A stretch of DNA of 40,777 bases. Origin: Acidobacteriota bacterium. Lineage in GTDB: Bacteria; Acidobacteriota; Terriglobia; Bryobacterales; Bryobacteraceae. The position numbers and the translations under genes are program-made. This document shows, piece by piece, positions 33,622-40,777 of the stretch (positions are counted from its first letter, which is position 1; every line of letters starts with the position of its first letter). Below the pieces are notes generated by a model, which did no database searches, had not been told where the DNA came from, and was given only the letters and a program-made list of their open reading frames with translations. The stretch covers positions 1 through 40,777 of the forward strand of contig JACQZR010000270.1 of the NCBI GenBank assembly GCA_016213775.1. Direction: 5' to 3'.

Positions 33622-33647
33622 GACGAAGCGGCCCCAAAAACCTTACA
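33622..33647 (-). promoter_or_regulatory. ECF-type promoter for the cysteine-rich gene
   Basis: On the minus strand TGTAAG (33647-33642) is followed by exactly 16 bases and CGTC (33625-33622), the layout of ECF sigma promoters (a -35 box containing TGTAA and a CGTC -10 box). The cysteine-rich ATG begins 9 bases further, so the transcript would have almost no leader. The box is inside the 43-base gap between the two divergent starts, where an autoregulated sigma factor would be expected to act. Confidence 0.45.
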
Positions 33648-33655
33648 GTGGGGTT

Positions 33656-34189
33656 ATGGAAAATTCGGCGGTTATGGAGCAGTTGGTGGAGAGCCACCGG
33701 AAGTTTCTCGCGTTTTTGGAGAAGCGGGTGGAATCGCGCGAGGTGGCCGAGGATATCCTGCAAGCGGCGTTTGTGCGCGGGTTGGAGAGCGGCGCGGAGT
33801 TGCGCGAGGAGGAGAACGCGGTGGCGTGGTTCTATCGGATCCTGCGCAATGCGGTGATTGATCATTACCGGCAGCGCGGGGCGTCGGCGCGTGCGTTGGA
33901 GACCTGGGGCAGGGAATTCGCGGAGAGGCCGGAGGCGGATGTGCGCGGGGAGATTTGCGGGTGTCTCGGTGGATTGATTGACGGGTTGAAGGCGGAGTAT
34001 CGCGAGGCTTTGCAGGTGGTGGATCTCGGTGAGGGTTCATTGCGGGAGCTGGCGGAGAGGGCGTCAATTACGGAGGGGAATGCCGCGGTGCGGGTGCACC
34101 GGGCGCGGGCGGCGTTGAGGGCAGCCATGGTGAAGTGTTGCGGCACCTGCGCCGAGCACGGGTGTGTGGAGTGCGGCTGTTCGCGTTGA
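33656..34189 (+). CDS. ECF sigma factor with C-terminal cysteine cluster
   Basis: A 177-residue RNA polymerase sigma factor. Residues about 8-75 are sigma region 2 (Ala-Glu-Asp-Ile-Leu-Gln-Ala-Ala-Phe and Trp-Phe-Tyr-Arg-Ile-Leu-Arg-Asn-Ala), and about 105-158 are region 4 (Glu-Leu-Ala-Glu-Arg-Ala ... Val-Arg-Val-His-Arg-Ala-Arg helix-turn-helix). The final 17 residues hold Cys161, Cys162, Cys165, His168, Cys170, Cys173 and Cys175, a probable zinc or metal site that could make the factor sense metal or thiol stress without a separate anti-sigma gene, none of which is adjacent. I begin at ATG 33656; the frame is open upstream but that part overlaps the cysteine-rich gene in antisense. Divergent to the cysteine-rich gene. 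Confidence 0.85.
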   Translation: MENSAVMEQLVESHRKFLAFLEKRVESREVAEDILQAAFVRGLESGAELREEENAVAWFYRILRNAVIDHYRQRGASARALETWGREFAERPEADVRGEICGCLGGLIDGLKAEYREALQVVDLGEGSLRELAERASITEGNAAVRVHRARAALRAAMVKCCGTCAEHGCVECGCSR

Positions 34190-34212
34190 GAGGTAAGGCA
34201 ACAGCAAGAATA

Positions 34213-34293
34213 TCTCTCACGGAGGACACGGAGATCACGGAGCCAAACCAACCTGATCTGTCTCCGTGACCTCCGTGCGCTCCGTGTGAAAGA
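34213..34293. repeat. Long imperfect inverted repeat with CACGGAG words
   Basis: The left arm (34213-34242) carries CACGGAG three times in spirit (CACGGAGGA, CACGGAGAT, CACGGAG) and the right arm (34262-34293) carries the complement CTCCGTG in the same spacing. With a 19-base loop this folds into a stem of nearly 30 base pairs. Similar CACGGAG/CTCCGTG palindromes are dispersed in many environmental bacterial genomes. It follows the ECF sigma gene by 23 bases and may serve as a transcript end. Confidence 0.7.
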
Positions 34294-34360
34294 AAAACGC
34301 CCGGACAATATGGAAATCCGAAGGAGGCAGGCGGTGTCCAGATTAGTACTCATCTAAATC

Positions 34361-34386
34361 CATCCGCGAGCATGAAGCCGCGGATG
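34361..34386. repeat. Short hairpin between sigma and patatin genes
   Basis: CATCCGCG (34361-34368) pairs with CGCGGATG (34379-34386) around 10 bases. It lies between the CACGGAG palindrome and the patatin leader. No function is assigned. Confidence 0.4.
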
Positions 34387-34451
34387 AAAACAGTGGACTG
34401 TTTGAGATTGAGACTCAGGCGCAGCGCGGGACGCCCGGACCAGCCGCCCGA

Positions 34452-34482
34452 CCGCCTTTGAGGCCGCCCCACGAAGGCGGCC
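34452..34482 (+). promoter_or_regulatory. Two mutually exclusive hairpins in the patatin leader
   Basis: AAGGCGG (34474-34480) can pair with CCGCCTT (34452-34458), while the overlapping GGCGGCC (34476-34482) can pair with GGCCGCC (34462-34468). The two stems share the right arm and end 34 bases before the patatin ATG. A switch in the mRNA leader is possible but not shown; the segment may also be a fragment of a dispersed repeat. Confidence 0.3.
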
Positions 34483-34516
34483 TATCCAACCTACCGTGTG
34501 ATATTGTGGGGGGCCT

Positions 34517-37099
34517 ATGAGCAACGCGGCTATTCCCTGGACTCGAAGAATCGACACGTTTTTTCGATTTCTCGACTTGACGACGCAGCGTTTTGACGCC
34601 GGCACCCGGCTGGAAGAGTATTTTGGGATTCACCGGCACACGGTGCTGTCGTATCTGTGGCCGGCGGTGGTGTGCACGGCGGTGTTAACGGGGATGCCGG
34701 TGATCTCCGGGTGGCGGCTGTTGGCCGCGGCGGCGACGCTGCTATCGGCGGTGGTGATTCTGTTGCTGGCGGCGAAGTTCACGGGCGAGCGAGGCGTGGG
34801 CTGGGATGCCCTGTTGCAGTGTGGGCTGGTGCTGGTTTGCTGCCTGGTGGTGGTAGTTGGAGGAAGCCGGAAGGTCCCGGAGGAAGGCGGGCTCTATCTG
34901 CACCTGCTCGTGCCCATTGCGGCGATTTTCGCATTGTCGATTGTGGCTGCCGTGTACTTCACTCCGGCATGTTTCCGCAAATACACCGAGACGACGACTT
35001 ATCCGGCGGGGATTGCACAGACGCAACTCTTCCAACGGCGGCCGCCGCCGCAGCGGGCCGGGCTGGGGACGTTGTCACAGGGCGTGGTGCTGGCGCTGAT
35101 CCGGGCGCCGCAGCTTCTCTTTCTCCCGTGCCTGGTGGCGATGATAGTGCCCGCGGAGTTTGTGCCGATGTGCCTCTGGGTAACGTTGGTTCCGCTGGTG
35201 TTACTGGTTATGTCTGGCTTGGATGAGCGAGTGGAACAGATCGTGAATCAAATGTCGAACCGGTTCTTTCAGAACGGCGCGATGCTGATTTCGTTGCTGG
35301 TAATTGCGTTGGGAGCGGCACGTTATTTTGGAGTGAGTTACGTAACCACAGTGCTGGATACCGCGGCGGGCGCGCAGATCTTCCTCTATCTCTGCTTTGC
35401 CTACGCGATGGTGTGGTGGCAGGACTACTGGATTGAGCGGCTCGCCGGGCAGGAGATGCTGCGCATCGCTGGTGGTGCGGCGGTGGATGGAACGGACATG
35501 CGCATGCACTATGACTTCAAAGGCGACAACGGCGATCTCCAGGTACCGGTGGACAACCGCCGCATCCAGTTACACGGCATCGGGCGGTTTCTCATTCTGC
35601 GGCCCGATAGTTTCGAGAGGGCGGTAAAGGGCGAGCAGCCTCCGTTCTGGATCGGCGCAAAGTATCCGGCGTTTCACACGTGGACATTCGCGGAGTTCTT
35701 TGCGCACGTTGCGGGACACACACACCCGGCGGGAGACGCGCAGCCATCGCCACAGCGGATCCGGCAGCGGTTGCTGCAGCATGCGATGATCATTCGCGTG
35801 CTGACCGGTGCGGCGTTTGTCGCGGCGGGTTTGTGGCAGAGCGGCGGCGTGCAGTATGCGGCGGCCAAAGCGGATAACGTGGAAGCGGGGCCGGTGAAAC
35901 TGGCCAAACTGATCGCGGAGCACCCGGCGGACCGGCCGGTGATCCTGCTGGCTGCATCGGGCGGCGGCACACGCGCGGCGGTGTTCACGGCGGCGGTGTT
36001 GGAGGGGCTGGCGAAGAAGGGCGCGCTTGCGGACGTGTTGCTGGGGAGCGGCGTTTCCGGGGGCGGCGCGTCACTGGCGTACTTTGGGGGCCATCGGGAC
36101 AAACTGGATTGGGAGAAGTACTTCGCGGCGATGCAGACGGCGTTTATTCGCGATGTGCTGGAGCGGTCGAGTGAGTGGCGGATGGTTGCGGGGAAACGTC
36201 TGGGCACGCTGCTGGAAGAGAGCTTCGACCGTCATTGGGATTTGACCGGGCGCAAGGCGATCGGGCATGTGACGGACATGGCGCTGATCTTCAACACGAC
36301 GATTGCGGGCCATTATGGGGAACCGGCGCCGCGCGAAGATCTGGAGGAGAGTGCGTCGCGGAATCCGCGGAAACACGAATCGGCAATGGCTGGCGGACGG
36401 TTGATTCTCACCAATCTGGATACGGTGGGTATGTTCGAGGGCGTGAATGGGCCATACCCGATTCGATTGCCCGTGGTGGTGAACGACCCGCGGTTTAAGC
36501 TGACTGCGGCGGCGGCGTTGAACGCGAACTTTCCACCGGTGTTTTCCAATGCTCCGGTGGATGTGAGCAAGGAGGATCGCTACTGGGTGACGGACGGAGG
36601 CGCCGCGGACAATCGTGGCGCGGAGATGCTGCTGTACGCGTTGCGGAAGGCGATTCAGGACGCGCCGGAACTGCAGACCCGCCGCATGCTGGTTCTGATT
36701 GCGGATGCCGGGGCGGCGCCGGGGACGTATTCACAGGACCGGGGGATTGGCAGCGCCATAGGGGCGGGGAAGCAGTTTGCGATGCACCTCGTGGCGGAAT
36801 TGTCGCGCGGGTTAGGCGGCAACATAAAGCTGGTGTATGTGCCGATGCCGCGGATGTTGAGTGAATCCTTCGGCACGCATTGGATGCTGCAAAGCACTAT
36901 CGCGGTGAGCCACGGCGATACGACGGTGAGCGTGGACGGGCCGGAGATGGTGAAGGCGTTGCGCAGTCTTTACGGTCAGGGCGATTGTCAGATGGCGATG
37001 GCGAACGAGGCTCGGACGGTGTGCGAATGGGCGCGTACGGAGGCATTGGAATTCAAAGAGGAGTGGGCGAAGGTTGGGGCGTGGCTGGCGGCGAAGTGA
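34517..37099 (+). CDS. Membrane-anchored patatin-like phospholipase
   Basis: An 860-residue protein. The first about 440 residues contain 8-9 hydrophobic segments (about 45-115, 127-150, 183-235, 250-305 and 420-440). The patatin domain begins near residue 470: oxyanion loop Gly482-Gly-Gly-Thr-Arg486, nucleophile elbow Gly-Val-Ser514-Gly-Gly, and Asp693-Gly-Gly completing the Ser-Asp dyad. It should hydrolyse acyl groups of phospholipids at the membrane. The fusion of a patatin unit to a large polytopic membrane part is less common than the soluble form, and the membrane part is not a domain I can name. There is no secretion signal. The gene stands alone between hairpin-rich leaders and a convergent broken gene. 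Confidence 0.87.
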   Translation: MSNAAIPWTRRIDTFFRFLDLTTQRFDAGTRLEEYFGIHRHTVLSYLWPAVVCTAVLTGMPVISGWRLLAAAATLLSAVVILLLAAKFTGERGVGWDALLQCGLVLVCCLVVVVGGSRKVPEEGGLYLHLLVPIAAIFALSIVAAVYFTPACFRKYTETTTYPAGIAQTQLFQRRPPPQRAGLGTLSQGVVLALIRAPQLLFLPCLVAMIVPAEFVPMCLWVTLVPLVLLVMSGLDERVEQIVNQMSNRFFQNGAMLISLLVIALGAARYFGVSYVTTVLDTAAGAQIFLYLCFAYAMVWWQDYWIERLAGQEMLRIAGGAAVDGTDMRMHYDFKGDNGDLQVPVDNRRIQLHGIGRFLILRPDSFERAVKGEQPPFWIGAKYPAFHTWTFAEFFAHVAGHTHPAGDAQPSPQRIRQRLLQHAMIIRVLTGAAFVAAGLWQSGGVQYAAAKADNVEAGPVKLAKLIAEHPADRPVILLAASGGGTRAAVFTAAVLEGLAKKGALADVLLGSGVSGGGASLAYFGGHRDKLDWEKYFAAMQTAFIRDVLERSSEWRMVAGKRLGTLLEESFDRHWDLTGRKAIGHVTDMALIFNTTIAGHYGEPAPREDLEESASRNPRKHESAMAGGRLILTNLDTVGMFEGVNGPYPIRLPVVVNDPRFKLTAAAALNANFPPVFSNAPVDVSKEDRYWVTDGGAADNRGAEMLLYALRKAIQDAPELQTRRMLVLIADAGAAPGTYSQDRGIGSAIGAGKQFAMHLVAELSRGLGGNIKLVYVPMPRMLSESFGTHWMLQSTIAVSHGDTTVSVDGPEMVKALRSLYGQGDCQMAMANEARTVCEWARTEALEFKEEWAKVGAWLAAK

Positions 37100-37295
37100 T
37101 TAACGGATGCGTTCGTCTTTTGCCGATCCGACGATGAGCAGGAGCGCTCCGTTCCTGGAAGTGAACGCGCAGTGGTCCGTGCCGGGGATGGCGCGAAAGA
37201 AATCGCCGTGGGCCGTGTGGCCGAACAGTAGCCTGCTACCCGGCAGCCAACACGATAGCCACCACCAGTACGATTCGGCTTGCCTTTACTATCAT
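37100..37295 (-). pseudogene. Small membrane/secreted protein gene split by one extra base
   Basis: From ATG 37295 the frame reads Met-Ile-Val-Lys-Ala-Ser-Arg then a hydrophobic stretch to Leu-Ala-Ala-Gly and stops at residue 19. Ignoring one G of the GGG run just before that TAG, the frame continues for 45 more residues (Ser-Arg-Leu-Leu-Phe-Gly-His, Asp-His-Cys-Ala-Phe, Leu-Leu-Leu-Ile-Val-Gly) and ends with TAA at 37100, directly against the patatin stop. The continued part reads as normal protein while the same frame upstream is Trp-rich and implausible. It is a frameshifted 64-residue protein, or a sequencing error, or slippage at GGG. Family not recognised. Confidence 0.45.
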
Positions 37296-37599
37296 TTAAG
37301 ACAACTAGATACTCGTGCCCCAACCATCGAAAACACCATCCTCGGCGTTTACTAGTTTGACAAGTTTCTCCGCTAGAGCTGTGGCTACAACAAATCACAA
37401 CTCCTGACGATGCGGCCGGCTTTGCGCGATGGGGAAATAACACACGATGGCCGTCTGGACGCAACAGTGCCATCTTGGCAGACTTGTCAATCTAAACTCG
37501 TTGAACGGATCCATCACGGTCGCGGCCACTTCCACGGGTTGCCACACGCATCATTGCGGTACGATCTTGTCCTCCTTTGATGGGGAAGTGTTTGCCGGT
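37296..37599. other. Intergenic stretch without a supported gene
   Basis: I see no convincing gene here. TTGACAAGT (37357-37365) recurs inverted as ACTTGTCAA (37482-37490). Short minus-strand fragments (for example Ala-Glu-Lys-Leu-Val-Lys-Leu-Val-Asn at about 37350-37376, ending in a stop) look protein-like but have no start or ribosome site, so a decayed gene is possible. Confidence 0.35.
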
Positions 37600-40500
37600 T
37601 CAGCGCGAACGAACCAGCTCGGCTGCTCCATCCGCCCCTCCGATCATGAGAGATAGAAATCGAGAAAGTCTCCATTTGGGAGACCGTTTTGGCATCGCAG
37701 GACTGCGCGACGTTCCCGACGACAGCGAGGCGATCGACGCGACGACCGCGACGATGAAGGTATTGCTCGGAATACCATCGCGGAAGACCTGGACTGTGGC
37801 CTGGGACGTCACTCCGGGAGGAACCTGGAAAGCGACTCGTGCGGGGTTGACGGAGTATACGAGAGCGGAAGTACCATTCACTCTCACTTCGACGCCTTCG
37901 AGGTTCGCCGGGGCATTGTTCGGATCGGTCCCGGCGGGAGCGTCCTGCCGAGTGAAAGTACCTCCGGCGAGTTGCGCGCCCTGCACCTGCGCCCACCCAC
38001 CGGGAACCAGAGGGCCGGCCGCATATGTCGTGCCGTTATCAGGTGATGGCTTAACAGAAAAAAGCTCCGGACCGAGAGCGTAGGCGCCGCGCCCATAAGT
38101 GAATGCCACGGTCGTGCCGGTGTCCGGATTGATCTTGATGTCATAGACCGAAGCGTTCGGAAGACCCGATTGCAGGTCGTGGTGCACCCAGGTCGTCGCG
38201 CCGTCGGTGCTACGCCACAATCCCGTGTCGCTTCCTGCATAGACCATTTTCGGGTTGCTCGGATCGACTCGGATGACATTGAATGGCTGGTCGAGCGATG
38301 GGCTTACGTTTAACCATGCCGGCGACGTGGCGAGCGCATTCGTGGTTTTGAAGATGTGACCCGGCTTGCCTGGAGACCCATCGTCGAAGCTCGAAAACGC
38401 GGCGTAGAGCACGTTGGGATCTGTTGTGTCGAATGTGAGTCCGTTCACGGGGCGAGGTGGAAGAGTCTTGCTCGGATCCAGATCGCGCCAGGTCTTGCCG
38501 CCGTCGCGCGTCAGTTGCACCTGCCCCAGGCTATTTCCATAAACGTAGGTATTGCAGGTTGTGTCTGATGCGACAAACTCGATTTCAAGAACCGAAGGAG
38601 GAAGCCCAAATACCGGGCCCTTTAGCGAACTCTGCGGGCCGTTGGCAACCCATGTTGGTGGCGGCGAGCCAAAGAAATTGTCGGTACGCCACATTCGGGT
38701 TGTGCCGGTGAGGAAAACATTGTCGTTGCTCGGGCACTTCCTCACGGGAGAGACGAAGGCTGCGTTGGTCTTGTCGATGCCCGCATCCGCCGCAATCCAC
38801 GTTTGGCCGCCATCCATGGTGCGGCTTAGCGCGCCGCGGAGATTGCCCCCCATCCAGTCGGTGTCGGGGTGCATCGAGGAAACCGCCACGTCTCCTTCAC
38901 CGACCGCGATGGCTTGCTTTCCGATGATTTGTTGCCAATCGGCGCTTCCACTTCGCAACACCACGCCTGCTAAATCCCGGACACCGGTAACCATAGTACC
39001 CGGCCTGGACGGATGAGTGACGCCGTTGTAAAAAGTCATCGTGGAAAGTGTCTCCGAGTGCAGCCGCCAGGTCTGGCCGCCGTCCATCGAACTGGAAATC
39101 GTGTGATCGGTGCCACAAATCAGCCGTCTGTCGGACCATACCAGGGCGTGATAATCCCCCGACCCGGGATGCGTGACCATGGCATCGATGTCGGTCCACA
39201 CTGGCGATTTACCGCATTGTGTGCAGCGCCACAGATCGACGCCGCCCGCGAATAGAGTGTCCGGATTGGACGGGTCTACCGATATGACATGCGTATAGCC
39301 GCATTTACCCACTTCAAACGTGATTCCGGTGCCGAGCATGGTTTCCACATTGCAGTACTGCTGATTGACTGCGACCGGAACCTGAATCCAGGTTGGCGTA
39401 GGAGCCCAGGCGTTGTCTGTCCGATAGAGGCCCAGTAGTCCGGTGTCACTGCGGCCGCCATTCGGGGGGACCTGAATGCTGGCGTACAGAGTGTCGGGAT
39501 TGGACGTCGAGATCGCCAGTTCGATCCGCCCCACTGAAGTAGTTGTAACGTTCGTCGTTCCCCATGGACTCGAAATCAAGACCCAGCTTTGACCGCCATC
39601 GGTCGAGCGATAAAGGCCATTGAAAGCGCTGCCTCGTGAATCGTTGTTCAGGCCGTTGGGATAGCGCTGGTCACCAAGCGCCGCGTATTGATTGTTGAAA
39701 TTCCTCCGGTCGATCTCCAGCGCTGTCGCTTGCCCGGTAAGTGTCCGCACCCAGGTCAAGCCGCCGTCCGCTGACTTGAAGATACCGAATGGTGGCGAGC
39801 CTGGCACTCCCTCATGGCTGTCGCGGCCGAACCCGCCCCGCGATGTCGCGGCGAGCACGATACCCGGATTGCTGGGGTGTACGCGTATCCGTTTGAATGC
39901 CGCCCGGGCGAAAGTCGGGGCAGCGATCAGCTCCCATGTGCCGCCACCATCGACCGATTTCATTAACCCGAGGCCTGCCTTCGTCACTCCCGGACCAGCG
40001 GCCTCGCCGGTACCCACGTAGATCGTATGCGGATCGCTGGGTGCGAAGGCGACCGCTCCGATGGCTAATGTTGGCCAGTTATCGCTACGAGGAAGCCAGT
40101 TCGCGCCGCCATCGCGCGTCTCCCACACGCCACCGTTACCGAAACCGGCCAGCCAATGATTTGGATCGGCCGGATCTATAGCGATGGAAGCAACCCTGCC
40201 GTTTTGGACATTGGGCCAGGAGATGTCCGTCCACACCGGCCCTGTTCCCGTTGTGCTGACAGTCATTGTGTATGTCTGCGATGCGATTCCACCACCGGCG
40301 TCTTTCACCAAAACCGTAAAAGTAAACACTCCCGCAGCGAGCGGCGTTCCCAGGATCGCGCCGGAAGGCAGGAGGATTATACCCTGCGGAAGGTTCCCGG
40401 AGACAATGGAGTATGTGTAAGGCGCGGTTCCTCCGGCAGTCAGTGTAGTGGTAAAGGGAGATCCTAGCGTCGCTTGAACTGCGCCGTTTCCGGATAGGCT

Positions 40501-40777
40501 CACTAAAGGACCCGAGGCAGGCGTCGCCTGCGTATCGAGCGTCCAGACTCCACGGCCAAATGTAAAAGCAAAGAGTTGGCCGTTCACGGCACTGAATTTC
40601 AGGTCAAATACCGGAACGTTCAGAAGGCCGCTTAGAGGCCCCAGAAACTGCCAACCCGTTCCGCCATTGGGACTGTACCAGACCGCCGCGTCGGTGCCGA
40701 CGTAGACCGAATCAGGATTGGCGGGGTCCAGCGCCACTACATTGTTGGGCAAGTCCACTGGAGGACTCACATCGATC
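37600..40777 (-). CDS. BNR/Asp-box beta-propeller protein, 5' end missing
   Basis: The C-terminal 1058 or so residues of a larger protein; the frame runs off the right edge without a start. It has at least eight Asp-box motifs of the Ser/Thr-x-Asp-Gly-Gly-x-Thr-Trp kind spread over a sialidase-like or VPS10-like multi-bladed beta-propeller, with a putative-Ig module inside (Ala-Pro-Tyr-Thr-Tyr-Ser-Ile-Val-Ser-Gly-Asn-Leu-Pro). Near the C-terminus is the Solibacter-type domain Pro-Gly-Gly-Trp-Ala-Gln-Val-Gln-Gly ... Val-Asn-Gly ... Phe-Gln-Val-Pro. The last about 45 residues (after Thr-Phe-Ile-Val-Ala-Val-Val) do not resemble that domain and a hairpin terminator lies within them, so the true end may be earlier or the gene is frameshifted. 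Probably secreted; no enzyme activity can be claimed. Confidence 0.83.
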   Translation of the reverse strand, partial: IDVSPPVDLPNNVVALDPANPDSVYVGTDAAVWYSPNGGTGWQFLGPLSGLLNVPVFDLKFSAVNGQLFAFTFGRGVWTLDTQATPASGPLVSLSGNGAVQATLGSPFTTTLTAGGTAPYTYSIVSGNLPQGIILLPSGAILGTPLAAGVFTFTVLVKDAGGGIASQTYTMTVSTTGTGPVWTDISWPNVQNGRVASIAIDPADPNHWLAGFGNGGVWETRDGGANWLPRSDNWPTLAIGAVAFAPSDPHTIYVGTGEAAGPGVTKAGLGLMKSVDGGGTWELIAAPTFARAAFKRIRVHPSNPGIVLAATSRGGFGRDSHEGVPGSPPFGIFKSADGGLTWVRTLTGQATALEIDRRNFNNQYAALGDQRYPNGLNNDSRGSAFNGLYRSTDGGQSWVLISSPWGTTNVTTTSVGRIELAISTSNPDTLYASIQVPPNGGRSDTGLLGLYRTDNAWAPTPTWIQVPVAVNQQYCNVETMLGTGITFEVGKCGYTHVISVDPSNPDTLFAGGVDLWRCTQCGKSPVWTDIDAMVTHPGSGDYHALVWSDRRLICGTDHTISSSMDGGQTWRLHSETLSTMTFYNGVTHPSRPGTMVTGVRDLAGVVLRSGSADWQQIIGKQAIAVGEGDVAVSSMHPDTDWMGGNLRGALSRTMDGGQTWIAADAGIDKTNAAFVSPVRKCPSNDNVFLTGTTRMWRTDNFFGSPPPTWVANGPQSSLKGPVFGLPPSVLEIEFVASDTTCNTYVYGNSLGQVQLTRDGGKTWRDLDPSKTLPPRPVNGLTFDTTDPNVLYAAFSSFDDGSPGKPGHIFKTTNALATSPAWLNVSPSLDQPFNVIRVDPSNPKMVYAGSDTGLWRSTDGATTWVHHDLQSGLPNASVYDIKINPDTGTTVAFTYGRGAYALGPELFSVKPSPDNGTTYAAGPLVPGGWAQVQGAQLAGGTFTRQDAPAGTDPNNAPANLEGVEVRVNGTSALVYSVNPARVAFQVPPGVTSQATVQVFRDGIPSNTFIVAVVASIASLSSGTSRSPAMPKRSPKWRLSRFLSLMIGGADGAAELVRSR
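37668..37684 (-). terminator. Hairpin with T-rich tail near the end of the BNR gene
   Basis: On the minus strand GTCTCC (37684-37679) pairs with GGAGAC (37673-37668) around a 5-base loop, followed by TTTCTCGATTTC. This is the arrangement of an intrinsic terminator for the BNR gene, yet it sits 68 bases inside its open frame. Confidence 0.45.

Noticed and set aside
37296-37473. Minus-strand frame of about 160 codons overlapping the patatin end
   Set aside because: It overlaps the patatin 3' end, has Ser/Arg-rich composition and gives no recognisable domain; the GTG near 37406 with AGGAG before it is the only support.

Overview
This GC-rich window most likely comes from an Acidobacteriota chromosome of the Solibacter/Bryobacter type. 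The evidence is a combination of protein families: an Oar-like TonB-dependent receptor with an N-terminal carboxypeptidase-regulatory domain, a VWFA-type secreted protein of the acidobacterial family, a C-terminal domain of the Solibacter 'PxxPGGWxxVxG...VNG...FQVP' type (TIGR03437-like), a PEP-CTERM protein, and several secreted proteins with Tat-like signals. No rRNA, tRNA, insertion sequence or CRISPR array was seen.

Layout. 1-5590: a CehA/McbA-like secreted hydrolase and a 1232-residue outer-membrane receptor closed by a hairpin. 5600-6200: a VapB-type antitoxin followed by a broken PIN (VapC) gene. 6211-10564: uridine kinase, a LysR regulator, a VWFA protein on the minus strand and an MFS transporter. 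10549-13983 (minus strand): an FmdE-like zinc-ribbon protein overlapping a small membrane protein, then the HrpB helicase (TTG start). 14006-16435: a tightly overlapping operon of a Tat-exported TIM-barrel epimerase, an amidohydrolase and an alpha/beta hydrolase. 16446-17906: a ribbon-helix-helix protein, a NYN/PIN-like nuclease and, tail to tail with no gap, a DUF4365 protein with a PD-(D/E)XK-like signature. 18050-23546: two small secreted proteins, pyruvate carboxylase (TTG start, biotin Lys) and a PEP-CTERM protein.

23765-33407 is the most distinctive block. It holds a 2346-residue exported protein (PKD-like domain, helical region, seven DUF11 repeats in an alternating two-repeat pattern, Ig-like modules, a long beta-helix), then three consecutive phage-tail-collar (MdpB-like) genes, a GNAT acetyltransferase and a convergent DUF6916-like gene. 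No other phage gene is present, so the collar genes look domesticated, perhaps as an extracellular fibre or adhesion system.

33466-34189 holds a small divergent module: a 48-residue protein with 11 cysteines (metallothionein-like, minus strand) facing an ECF sigma factor that itself ends in a six-cysteine tail. An ECF-type promoter (TGTAAG-N16-CGTC) lies directly in front of the cysteine-rich gene. This is the best candidate here for a compact, undescribed metal- or redox-responsive circuit. The rest holds inverted repeats, a membrane-anchored patatin phospholipase, a small minus-strand gene broken by one extra base, and the C-terminal part of a large BNR/Asp-box protein that runs off the right edge.
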